Source: PALSA-911 sp963839645 | Lineage (GTDB): Bacteria > Pseudomonadota > Alphaproteobacteria > Acetobacterales > Acetobacteraceae | Direction of reading: 5' to 3' | Length of the DNA: 64,000 nt | Assembly (NCBI GenBank): GCA_963839645.1 | Contig: CAWIVZ010000009.1 | Span: forward strand, 186,001 to 250,000 | Shown: in pieces, positions 36,785 to 44,863 of the stretch | Layout of the letters: each line of letters opens with the position of its first letter | Position numbering within the stretch: position 1 is the first letter of the stretch | Notes under the pieces: model-generated | What the model saw: only the letters and a program-made list of their open reading frames with translations | Databases searched by the model: none | What the model was told of the DNA's origin: nothing | Position numbers and translations under genes: made by a program

Positions 36785-38249
36785 TGTACTGCCGCATGCC
36801 ATTGCGCCGGTGCAGACCGGGCCGACGATCAGCGAGCCGCTGCGGCGGTTCCTGACGGCGGCGCGGTCGGCCGGGGTGCGGATATCCTCGGCCGAGAGCA
36901 TCGATGCGATGCGGGCGGTGGAGGTTGTCGGGTTTTCCGACAGGACCGTGTTGCGCGACAGCCTGTCTTTGCTGGTGGCGAAGTCGGTGGAGGAGAAGCA
37001 GATCTTCGAGGACTGCTTCGAGCTTTATTTCCAGCGCAACGACTTCACCAAGCCCAACGAGCCGGGCTGGCGGACGCCGCAGGCGGACGACGAAGACGAC
37101 GAAGACGGCGGCAACCAGGGCGGCGGGCCTGGTGGTACCGGCGGCGCCCAGGGCATGGGCGGCGGCCAGGGACAAGGTAAGGCCGCCGGGGATAAGCTGG
37201 CGCAGATGCTGCTGGCGGACGACCGGGCGGGGCTGGCCCAGGCGATGGAACAGGCGGCCGAGCAGATCGGCCTGAACAAGATCAGCTTCTTCACCCAGAC
37301 CAACCTGTATACCCGCCGGATCATGGAGCGGATGGGCATCCGCCCGGTGGAACGCGAGATCGAGGCGCTGCGGCGCGCCAACAACGACGCCAGCAACAGC
37401 CGCGCGGATGCGCTGGAAACCGGGCGTGAGCGGTTGCGCGACCGCGTGCGCGATTTCGTCGAGCGCAATTTGCTGCTGTTCGCCAAGGGCGAGAACGAGA
37501 AGTTCCGCGAGGAACTGCTGAAATCGTCCAAGCTGACGAACATGGAACGCCGCGACATGGACCGGATGCGCGTGATCGTGCGCGCCATCGCCAAGAAGCT
37601 GGCGGAGAAATACGGCCGGAACCGCAAGAAGAAGAACCGCGGCCAACTGGACACGCGCAAGACGATCCGGCGCAACATGGCGTGGGAGTCGATCCCGTTC
37701 ATCACCGTCTGGAAACAGAAGAAGATCGACAAGCCGAAGGTGATGGTGCTGTGCGACGTGTCGGGATCCGTGGCGGCGATGGCGCAGTTCCTGCTGCTGT
37801 TCCTGTACACGCTGAACGAGGCGCTATCGAACATCCGCAGCTTCGCCTTCGCCGGCAATCTGATCGAGGTGAGCGAGATACTGGAACGAAAGCCGATCGA
37901 GGAGGCGATCTCCGAGATCATGATGACGGTGGGATTTGGCTCCTCCAATTATGGCAACGCGCTGCTGGATTTCGAGGAAGGCTATTTTTCCGCCGTCGAC
38001 AGCAAGACGACCGTGATCATCCTGGGCGATGCGCGCGGCAACTATAACGATCCGCGCACCGATATCGTGCAGCGGCTGTCCGAGCGGGCCAAGCGGCTGA
38101 TCTGGTTGAACCCGGAATACAAGTCTTCCTGGGGGACCGGGGATTCGGATATGTTCCGCTATGGACCGTACTGCCACATCCTGACCGTGTGCAACACGAT
38201 CCGGCATCTGGAGAATATCGTCACCGACATGCTGAAGGGCTCGCGGTAG
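36774..38249 (+). CDS. CoxE-like VWA-domain protein
   Basis: The 491-residue protein has an N-terminal CoxE-like helical region (PLRRFLTAARSAGVRISSAE, VVGFSDRTVLRDSL), an acidic and glycine-rich linker around residues 103-145, a charged coiled region and a C-terminal VWA domain with the metal-ion site Asp328-x-Ser330-x-Ser332 in CDVSGSV. The start is a TTG inside the MoxR gene, chosen because AGGAGG lies about 5 nt before it and the frame has no ATG until far inside conserved sequence. It is the partner of the MoxR ATPase. Confidence 0.92.
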   Translation: MPTNVLPHAIAPVQTGPTISEPLRRFLTAARSAGVRISSAESIDAMRAVEVVGFSDRTVLRDSLSLLVAKSVEEKQIFEDCFELYFQRNDFTKPNEPGWRTPQADDEDDEDGGNQGGGPGGTGGAQGMGGGQGQGKAAGDKLAQMLLADDRAGLAQAMEQAAEQIGLNKISFFTQTNLYTRRIMERMGIRPVEREIEALRRANNDASNSRADALETGRERLRDRVRDFVERNLLLFAKGENEKFREELLKSSKLTNMERRDMDRMRVIVRAIAKKLAEKYGRNRKKKNRGQLDTRKTIRRNMAWESIPFITVWKQKKIDKPKVMVLCDVSGSVAAMAQFLLLFLYTLNEALSNIRSFAFAGNLIEVSEILERKPIEEAISEIMMTVGFGSSNYGNALLDFEEGYFSAVDSKTTVIILGDARGNYNDPRTDIVQRLSERAKRLIWLNPEYKSSWGTGDSDMFRYGPYCHILTVCNTIRHLENIVTDMLKGSR

Positions 38250-38255
38250 GCGGCT

Positions 38256-39326
38256 TCAGGCTGCGCGGAGTTTCTGGCGGACGCGTCCTGCCAGGTGCGT
38301 GAGGATCAGGCGCAGACCGGACGGACGGAAGGGGTTGGCGATGACCAGGCCGATCCGTTGCCGGCGCTGGCCGACCCATTGGCGCTTGTAGGGATCGTCG
38401 CCGCGGCCGAAATCGAGTTCCGTGACGCCATCGCTTTCCAGCAGGGAGCGGATCATCAGCGCGGTCAGCACCGTGCCGGGCGAGATCGGCTTGAAGGCTT
38501 CGTCATGCGCCAGTTTCAGCACGGTGCCGGTTTTGCCGGTCGTGGCGTTGCCGGTGACGACCCAGTATTGCACGGCGATCGGCATTCCGGCCTGGCGCAG
38601 CACGCCGAGGCGCAGGATGCCCATCGCGGCGGCCGCGCGCATGAAGCTGGCGTTGAAGTTTGGATAGGGCTCGGGCTCCTTCCAGCTTCTTGCATAGACG
38701 TCCTCGAAGGCGGCGATGCCTGCTTCCAGTTCCGGGCCGCCCCTGATCTGTTCGAAACCAATGTTCTTGTCGCGCAGGGCTTTGCCGAGCTTGCGCCGGA
38801 CCGTTTCGCGTAGCGCGCCGTCGCGGCTGGTCAGGTAGGAATCCCAGGATCCGCCGACGACGGGTTCGTGCCAGTTGCCGAAATGGTCGAAGCGCAGGGG
38901 CACCAGGCCCTTCGAGCGCATGCCGCGGAGCAGCGGTTGCAGGCCGGGCCAGTCTGGGTCCAGCGCCTCGATCCGGATGGCGCCGTGCGAGCGGCAGAAG
39001 CGGGCGAAGCCGCGGCCGATCTGGAACAGCGCGTCGGCATGGGCGCCGGCGGCGATGAGCGGCTGAAACAGGCAGGTATAGGGGGTGGTGAGGCTTTGCA
39101 GCGTGCCGTCGGTGTGGCGTTCCAGTGGGAACAGCGCGCGGGGCTGGCCGTCCTGTTGGCACAGGACGAAGCAGGGCCGCGCTGCTTCGGGCAGGGCCGT
39201 GCCGATAATGCAGCGATACCAGTCGCGGGTGGCGAACAGGCTGCCGGTGGATGGGTCTGCGAACAATGCCTCCGCTTCCGGCGGTAGCTCCGCCAGATGA
39301 TCGAACGCCGCCACGCTCCAGGCCAT
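38256..39326 (-). CDS. GNAT-family acetyltransferase, BioF2/FemAB-like
   Basis: This 356-residue protein has the long GNAT layout (Acetyltransf_6-like) seen in envelope and cellulose-biosynthesis loci: TRDWYRCIIGTALPE early, a middle segment TVRRKLGKALRDKNIGFEQI, FNASFMRAAAAMGILRLGVL, and the acceptor-pocket text ELDFGRGDDPYKRQWVG. The ATG at 39326 has a full AGGAGGTTG ribosome site. It is convergent with the VWA gene (6 bp apart). The acyl donor and target are unknown. Confidence 0.85.
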   Translation of the reverse strand: MAWSVAAFDHLAELPPEAEALFADPSTGSLFATRDWYRCIIGTALPEAARPCFVLCQQDGQPRALFPLERHTDGTLQSLTTPYTCLFQPLIAAGAHADALFQIGRGFARFCRSHGAIRIEALDPDWPGLQPLLRGMRSKGLVPLRFDHFGNWHEPVVGGSWDSYLTSRDGALRETVRRKLGKALRDKNIGFEQIRGGPELEAGIAAFEDVYARSWKEPEPYPNFNASFMRAAAAMGILRLGVLRQAGMPIAVQYWVVTGNATTGKTGTVLKLAHDEAFKPISPGTVLTALMIRSLLESDGVTELDFGRGDDPYKRQWVGQRRQRIGLVIANPFRPSGLRLILTHLAGRVRQKLRAA

Positions 39327-39471
39327 GCAACCTCCTTCCGCTGGGGCGGCAGAGGAGGCCAAGCCCGCGCCTGGGTCAAGCCGGATTGCCGGTATCCGGC
39401 GGAGGGGGCAAGCTGACCGCAACAGAATGGCACGGCATATCGGTGCCCGCCGCAAACAGGGAGTTTTGGCC

Positions 39472-40372
39472 ATGCAGCTTGGTGCGCTCGTGCCGTTTGG
39501 CGATATCGGCGGGGACCCGCAGACCGTGCGGGACTACGCGCAAGGCATGGAGGCGATGGGCTACGACTTTCTGGAGGCGCCCGATCATGTGCTGGGCGCC
39601 AATGCCGCCTCGCGGCCAGGACTGGGAGGCGGGGCGCAATACCTCCGAGGATCTGTTCCATGATCCGTTCGTGCTGCTGAGCTACCTGACCGGCGTGGCG
39701 CCGAAGCTCGGCTTTTCCACCGGCGTGCTGATCGTGGCGCAGAGGCAGGCCGCCCTGGTCGCCAAGCAGGCGGCGTGCCTGGACGTGCTGTGCAAGGGGC
39801 GGTTTCGCCTCGGCATCGGCGTGGGCTGGAACGAGGTGGAGTTCGTCGGGCTGAACGAGAATTTCCACAACCGCGGCCGCCGCTCCGAGGAGCAGGTGCA
39901 GGTGATGCAGGCGCTGTGGCAGCAGGATCACGTGATTTTCAAAGGCAAGTACCACACGATCGACGACGCCGGCATCAATCCGCGTCCGGCCTCCGGCCGG
40001 GTGCCGGTCTGGTATGGCGGGCATCATGAAAAGACCCTGCCGCGCATTGCCAAATGGGGCGATGGCTGGATGCCGAACGCCTATCCGCCGGACCAGACCG
40101 CGCTGAACATCTTTGGCGAGTTGCACCGGCTGACCGAGGCCGAGGGGCGCGATCCGAAATCGATCGGGATCGAGGTGTGGACTTCCTGCGGCGCCGGGAC
40201 CGCGGCGGATTGGCGCAAGGAGGCAGCGTTCTGGAAGGCCGCCGGGGCATCGCATATCTGTCTGACGACGACGTTCCATCGCCGGCACCATCACCGGATC
40301 GCCGGCAAGGCGCTCGGCGATCACCTGACGGCGCTGGAACGCTACCGCGAGGCGATCGCCGATATTCTGTAG
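39472..40372 (+). pseudogene. LLM-class F420/FMN-dependent oxidoreductase, +1 frameshift
   Basis: Luciferase-like monooxygenase fold. The start MQLGALVPFGDIGGDPQTV and EAPDHVLG are followed, in the shifted frame, by STGVLIVAQRQAALVAKQAA, LCKGRFRLGIGVGWNEVEF and VPVWYGGHHEKTLPRIA, the signature of TIGR03619-type F420 oxidoreductases. Removing one G at 39619-39620 gives ASRPDWEAGRNTSEDLFHDP without a break. Corrected length is 299 residues. The ATG at 39472 has GGGAG upstream. Cofactor (F420 or FMN) cannot be decided; Acetobacteraceae are not known to me as F420 users. Confidence 0.88.
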
Positions 40373-40375
40373 CCG

Positions 40376-41155
40376 TCAGGCCGTGGCGCCGCCGTCCACC
40401 GCCAATGCGACGCCGTTGACGAAGGAGGCTTCGTCCGACAGCAGGAACAGCGCCGCGTTGGCGAGTTCCTGCGGCTGGGCGACGCGGTGCATCGGGTTCT
40501 GGCCGCCGCGCTTGGTCACCAGGGTTTCGGGGGTCTCGCCGGCCGGCAACTGGCTGTCCGGGCGGGCGACGAACACACGCAGCATGGGGGTGTCGGTGGG
40601 GCCCGGGCAGATCGCGTTGATCCGGATACCCTCATGCCCGTAGCGCTTGGCCATCGAGCGGACCATGCCGACAATGCCGAACTTTGCCGCCGAGTAGAGC
40701 GGGCTGAAGGTCGAGCCGGTCAGGCCGGAAGTGGAGGCGGTGAACAGCAGCGCGCCGCCGCCGCGCGCGCGCAGTTCGGGCAGGGCGACGGTCGTGGTGA
40801 CGAACACGGTGCGGACGTTCAGATCCATCACCTGTTCGTACTCCTTCATGTCGAGCCCCTCGACCATGGAAGGACCGGGGTGGCCGACATGGTTCCACGC
40901 GAAATCGAGGCCGCCGAAATGGCTGACGGTCTGCTTGACGATGTCGCGCGCGAAAGTGTCGTCGCGCAGGTCGCCGGACAGCGCGATGGCGCGGCCCCCG
41001 GCGCTGGTGATGTCATGCGCGACCGCTTCGGCGGCCGCCTTGTTGAGGTCCACCACGGCCACGCCGGCACCCTCCCGGGCGAAGGTGATGGCCCCTGCCC
41101 TGCCCATGCCGGAGCCCGCCGCCGTGACCAGGCCGATCTTGTTTGCCATGCGCAT
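40376..41155 (-). CDS. Short-chain dehydrogenase/reductase
   Basis: This 259-residue SDR has the cofactor motif TAAGSGMGRA, WNHVGH in place of NNAG, the active-site Ser in FTASTSG, the YSAAKFG catalytic pair and INAICPGPTDTPM. A start at 41149 (MANKIG) is also possible; I chose 41155 because GAAGGGAA lies 10 nt upstream. It is the last gene of a three-gene minus-strand set with an alpha/beta hydrolase and another SDR. Substrate is unknown. Confidence 0.9.
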   Translation of the reverse strand: MRMANKIGLVTAAGSGMGRAGAITFAREGAGVAVVDLNKAAAEAVAHDITSAGGRAIALSGDLRDDTFARDIVKQTVSHFGGLDFAWNHVGHPGPSMVEGLDMKEYEQVMDLNVRTVFVTTTVALPELRARGGGALLFTASTSGLTGSTFSPLYSAAKFGIVGMVRSMAKRYGHEGIRINAICPGPTDTPMLRVFVARPDSQLPAGETPETLVTKRGGQNPMHRVAQPQELANAALFLLSDEASFVNGVALAVDGGATA

Positions 41156-41169
41156 TTTCTGGGTTCCCT

Positions 41170-41976
41170 TCAGCTCAGTTTGCGTTGCTCGTCGAGCCAG
41201 CCGAGCATGATGCCGTTGAACACGCCGGGATGCTCCACGTTGGGGAAGTGCAGCGCGTGGGCGATCTCGCCGTAGCGGCCATTGGCCACCAGCGCGGCAA
41301 TGCGCTTGTTGGCGGCCGGCGGGGTGCCGGCATCGTCGCTGCCGCAGATGGTCATGACCGGGATCTTCACGCTCGGCAGGTCGGCGATGAAGTCGATCTT
41401 GCTGATCGCCTCGACGCAGCCGAGATAGCCCTGCGCGCTGGTCGCCGCGATGGTGTCGCGGAGTTGCTTGTAGCGGGCGGGGTTTTTCGCCTTGTAGGCG
41501 TCGGTCAGCCAGCGGGCGACCGAACTGTCCGCATGCGGCTCCACCGAATTGGCCTGGCGGACCGGCTTTTTCCGGTCTTCCCAGGTGCCCGCCGCAGATT
41601 CCGGAACGATCGGCATGGTATCGCAGAGCATCGCGGAGATCAGCCTTGGCTGGTGCTCGGTCGCCAGTGCCTGGCCGATCATGCCGCCGATGGACAGGCC
41701 GATGAAATGTACCCGGCTGAAACCAAGATGATCGAGCGCGGCGATCACGTCGGCCCCGAGCTCGCTCATGGTGTAGGGGCCGGGCACCGGGTCGCTGCCG
41801 CCGTGGCCGCGCATGTCCAGCCGCAGCACGCGGTAGCCGGCGTTCAGCAGCACCGGCACCTGCTCGGCCCACATGCCGCCGTCGGAGGCGAGCGAGTGGG
41901 TCATGCAGACGACCGGACCGACGCTGCCGGTGAGGTCGTAATAGAGCTTGCGGTTTTTCAGCGGGATCAGCGACAT
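41170..41976 (-). CDS. Alpha/beta hydrolase, 3-oxoadipate enol-lactonase-like
   Basis: This 268-residue hydrolase has the nucleophile elbow GLSIGG with Ser95, the oxyanion HSLASDGGMW, LRLDMRGHGGSD, a catalytic Asp in MTICGSDDAGTPP and the late His in HFPNVEHPGVFN. The overall pattern is that of PcaD, which opens 3-oxoadipate enol-lactone, but several families share it. It lies 14 bp from the SDR downstream and 33 bp from the SDR upstream, all on one strand. Confidence 0.88.
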   Translation of the reverse strand: MSLIPLKNRKLYYDLTGSVGPVVCMTHSLASDGGMWAEQVPVLLNAGYRVLRLDMRGHGGSDPVPGPYTMSELGADVIAALDHLGFSRVHFIGLSIGGMIGQALATEHQPRLISAMLCDTMPIVPESAAGTWEDRKKPVRQANSVEPHADSSVARWLTDAYKAKNPARYKQLRDTIAATSAQGYLGCVEAISKIDFIADLPSVKIPVMTICGSDDAGTPPAANKRIAALVANGRYGEIAHALHFPNVEHPGVFNGIMLGWLDEQRKLS

Positions 41977-42009
41977 GACAGAATTCCTTTTATTATTCCG
42001 GATAAGTGC

Positions 42010-42816
42010 TTAATTCTGGCGCGGTTTGCCGACCTGCACCAAGGCCCCGCCATCGACCGGAAGCGCGACGCCGGTGATGAAATTGGCCTCGTCGGAAGCC
42101 AGGAACAGGGCGGCGTTGGCGATGTCCCAGGCGGAGCCCTGGTGGTTGCGCAGCGGCACGCGGGCATTGCGCTCGGCCTCGATCTCCGAACGCGGCTTGC
42201 CGGTCACGCGCACGCGGGTATCGGTGCCCATCGGCGTGTCCATCAGGCCGGGCAGGATGACGTTGGCGCGGATGCCGTCGGCGGCATAGGTGATGGCGAG
42301 TTGCTGGACATAGGCGATCATCGCCGCCTTGGTCGCCTTGTAGGCGACGAAGGGGTACATTTCGATCGCGGAGATCGAGGATATCATCAGAATGACGCCC
42401 GATTGCTGCGCGACCATGATCGGCAGCACGTGCTTGGCGGCCATCACCGCGCCACGGATGTTCACCGCGCTGACCAGATCGAACGCGTCCTCGGTGATCT
42501 CCGTCGGCGTGTCGTCGCCGCCGGCGATGGAGATGCCGACATTGTAGTGCAGAATGTCGATGCGGCCCCACAGGCGCATCGCTTCGGCCACGGCGGCCGC
42601 GAGTTCGGAGCTGCGGCGCACATCGGCCTGGAACGGGATGCAATCCGGGCCGGCCATCGCCGCGGTTTCCTTCGCGCTATCCAGGCTGCGGTCCACGGCG
42701 AGGATTTTCGCGCCTTCCTGCGCGAAGCGCAGCACCGTGGCGCGGCCGTTGCCGATGGTCTCGCCCGGGCTTTGGCCCGCGCCGATGATGACCGCGATCT
42801 TGCCCGCGAGCCGCAT
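42010..42816 (-). CDS. Short-chain dehydrogenase/reductase with variant cofactor loop
   Basis: The 268-residue SDR has catalytic residues in ISSISA (Ser) and AYKATK (Tyr and Lys), and a normal C-terminal GVALPVDGGA. The cofactor loop reads VIIGAGQSPGETIGNG, several residues longer than the usual TGxxxGIG, as seen in some SDRs annotated in aromatic and steroid catabolism. The start MRLAGKIAVIIG at 42816 is the only one near the conserved beginning. It is divergent from the alcohol dehydrogenase gene (138 bp between). Confidence 0.9.
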   Translation of the reverse strand: MRLAGKIAVIIGAGQSPGETIGNGRATVLRFAQEGAKILAVDRSLDSAKETAAMAGPDCIPFQADVRRSSELAAAVAEAMRLWGRIDILHYNVGISIAGGDDTPTEITEDAFDLVSAVNIRGAVMAAKHVLPIMVAQQSGVILMISSISAIEMYPFVAYKATKAAMIAYVQQLAITYAADGIRANVILPGLMDTPMGTDTRVRVTGKPRSEIEAERNARVPLRNHQGSAWDIANAALFLASDEANFITGVALPVDGGALVQVGKPRQN

Positions 42817-42954
42817 ATTCGGTCTCCGTTTCCTGTCCCTGGGTTTTCTGGCCCTGGTTCGCATCATGGACGAGGACGCACGCATCGCCAATCTCGACAA
42901 CCCGGCTATCGCGCTGCAAGCTGCGGCCAACAGATAATCAGGAGGATCTGGACC

Positions 42955-44004
42955 ATGAAGGGTGTCGTTTTCACCGGCGGGCGCGAGCTGGAGATCATGA
43001 ACTTCCCTGACCCCACGCCGGGGCCGGACGAGGTGGTGCTGGAGATGAAGGCGTCGGGGATGTGCGGCTCCGACCTGAAAACCTACCGGCTCGCCAAGGG
43101 CGCGTCTAAGGGCAACGGCCTGCCGGATGCGGCCGGGCCGGTGATCGCGGGGCATGAGCCGTGCGGCGTGGTGGCGGCGATCGGTAGCGCGGTGATGCCA
43201 GCGCAGGCGAAGATCGGCCAGCGGGTGATGGTGCATCACTATATCGGCTGCACCACCTGCGGTCATTGCCGGACCGGCTGGGCGCAATTGTGCCAGGAGA
43301 CGGCGATCAAGGTGTACGGCGCGAACGCCCATGGCGGCCACGCGCAATATCTGAAGGTGCCGGCCAGCACGCTGGTGCCGCTGCCGGATGAGCTGACCTT
43401 CGAGGCGGGGGCGGCGATTTCCTGTGGCACCGGCACCGCCTATGGCGCACTGCGGCGGATGAACATCTCCGGCAACGACGTGATCGCGATCTATGGCCAG
43501 GGACCGGTCGGGCTGTCCGGCACGCAGCTCGCCGCGGCGATGGGCGCGCGGGTGATCGCGCTGGATATCAGCGAGGAACGCCTGGCCCGAGCGCGCGAGT
43601 TCGGCGCCTGGGCAACCATCGATCCTCGCTCCAACGATCCGGTGGGCGCGATCAAGGAACTGACACACGGGCGCGGCGCCGACCTGACGTTGGATACGTC
43701 GAGCTCCCCGGAAGCGCGCAGCCAGGCGATCCGCAGCGCCAAGGTGTGGGGCACGATGTGCTTCGTGGGCGAAGGCGGCGACGTGAAGATCGATGTCAGC
43801 CCGGAAATCCTGCGCAAGCAGCTGACCATGATCGGGTCGTGGACGTTCTCCCATTCCGGCCAGGCCGAATGCGCGCGCTTTGTCGTCGATCGCGGGATCA
43901 ACGTGGACAAGCTGTTCACCAACCGCTGGAAGCTGGAACAGGCGGACGAGGCCTATAAGCTGTTCGACCAGCAGACCGGCGGCAAAGGCGTCTTCCTGAT
44001 GTAA
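42955..44004 (+). CDS. Zinc-dependent alcohol dehydrogenase family protein
   Basis: The 349-residue medium-chain dehydrogenase has the catalytic-zinc ligands Cys37 (MCGSDL) and GHEPCG, four cysteines for structural zinc in CTTCGHCRTGWAQLC, and a nucleotide-binding motif GQGPVGLSG. A strong AGGAGG ribosome site lies 9 nt before the ATG. Sequence resembles threonine/sorbitol-type dehydrogenases in general layout, but substrate is open. It is divergent from the SDR operon. Confidence 0.93.
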   Translation: MKGVVFTGGRELEIMNFPDPTPGPDEVVLEMKASGMCGSDLKTYRLAKGASKGNGLPDAAGPVIAGHEPCGVVAAIGSAVMPAQAKIGQRVMVHHYIGCTTCGHCRTGWAQLCQETAIKVYGANAHGGHAQYLKVPASTLVPLPDELTFEAGAAISCGTGTAYGALRRMNISGNDVIAIYGQGPVGLSGTQLAAAMGARVIALDISEERLARAREFGAWATIDPRSNDPVGAIKELTHGRGADLTLDTSSSPEARSQAIRSAKVWGTMCFVGEGGDVKIDVSPEILRKQLTMIGSWTFSHSGQAECARFVVDRGINVDKLFTNRWKLEQADEAYKLFDQQTGGKGVFLM

Positions 44005-44072
44005 CGAACCCTTTGCTGGTGCCGGGCGGCCGAATTCGTTAGGCTCTCGGCACACGCAATGGAGGGTTTCTC

Positions 44073-44489
44073 ATGACCAATCTGCAAGGCGGCTGTCTGT
44101 GCGGCAAGGTGCGTTACACCGTGTCCGCCGATCCGGTATTTTCCGGTGTTTGCCACTGCAAGTCCTGCCAGAAGGGCTCTGGCTCGGCGTTTTCAGTGGT
44201 GCTGGCGGTGCCAAGTTCAGGGGTTGCCGTAACTGGCACGCTGACGAGCTATGTCGGCAAGGGCGATAGCGGCAAGGCTACAACGAAGCGGTTTTGCCCG
44301 AACTGCGGATCCCCGATCAGCCTTGAGGCGGCGGTGATGCCCGACGTGACGATGATCGAGGTCGGGACGCTGGACGATCCGTCGGCGGCCAAGCCGACGA
44401 TGCATATCTATTGCCGCAGCAAGCTGGATTGGATGCCGATCCCGGAAGGCGTCGGCGCGTTTCCCACCATGCCGACGCCGGGAGGCTGA
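44073..44489 (+). CDS. GFA family (CENP-V/GFA) zinc protein
   Basis: The 138-residue protein has the zinc-binding cysteines of the glutathione-dependent formaldehyde-activating fold: GGCLCGKVRY, CHCKSCQKGSGSAF and FCPNCGSPI. ATG at 44073 has GGAGGG upstream. Many members are of unknown function; formaldehyde activation should not be assumed. It follows the alcohol dehydrogenase by 68 bp on the same strand. Confidence 0.92.
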   Translation: MTNLQGGCLCGKVRYTVSADPVFSGVCHCKSCQKGSGSAFSVVLAVPSSGVAVTGTLTSYVGKGDSGKATTKRFCPNCGSPISLEAAVMPDVTMIEVGTLDDPSAAKPTMHIYCRSKLDWMPIPEGVGAFPTMPTPGG

Positions 44490-44571
44490 TCGGGGCCTGC
44501 GCGTCCGTTTCCGTCACGCCCCGGGGCTGTTGGCCTGCGGCACCGGCTTTCGCCGGTTCGCTGAATTTCGG

Positions 44572-44742
44572 TCAGACCCTGACAGGGACCGACACAATTG
44601 CCTGAGGGGAAAAAGACGGCTGCATCCCCTCCACGTCCGCCGCGAGTTTGCGCTCCGCGTGCGTCAATGTGATGGTTATGTCCCGCGCGACCATGGTGCC
44701 CAGCGCCACGAACGCGGCGAGGACGATGATCCTGGTTAGCAT
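44572..44742 (-). CDS. Small protein with an N-terminal hydrophobic segment (56 aa)
   Basis: Reading MLTRIIVLAAFVALGTMVA then a short charged tail (ERKLAADVEG) and VPVRV at the end. A GGGGGACC ribosome site lies just upstream of the ATG. The N-terminal part could be a signal peptide or a single membrane anchor. It lies between the GFA gene and the dehydratase-like gene, in a 374-bp stretch with no other gene. No homologue is recognised, so it is only a candidate. Confidence 0.45.
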   Translation of the reverse strand: MLTRIIVLAAFVALGTMVARDITITLTHAERKLAADVEGMQPSFSPQAIVSVPVRV

Positions 44743-44863
44743 CAGGTCCCCCGCAAAACAGTTTCGACAGGACTGGCATAGCGATTCCAGCCGGCCATCG
44801 CAGCTTACAAGTTCGCCATTCCTTATGGAGATCTAACGACCATGCGCCCTGAGCGGACGCGGC

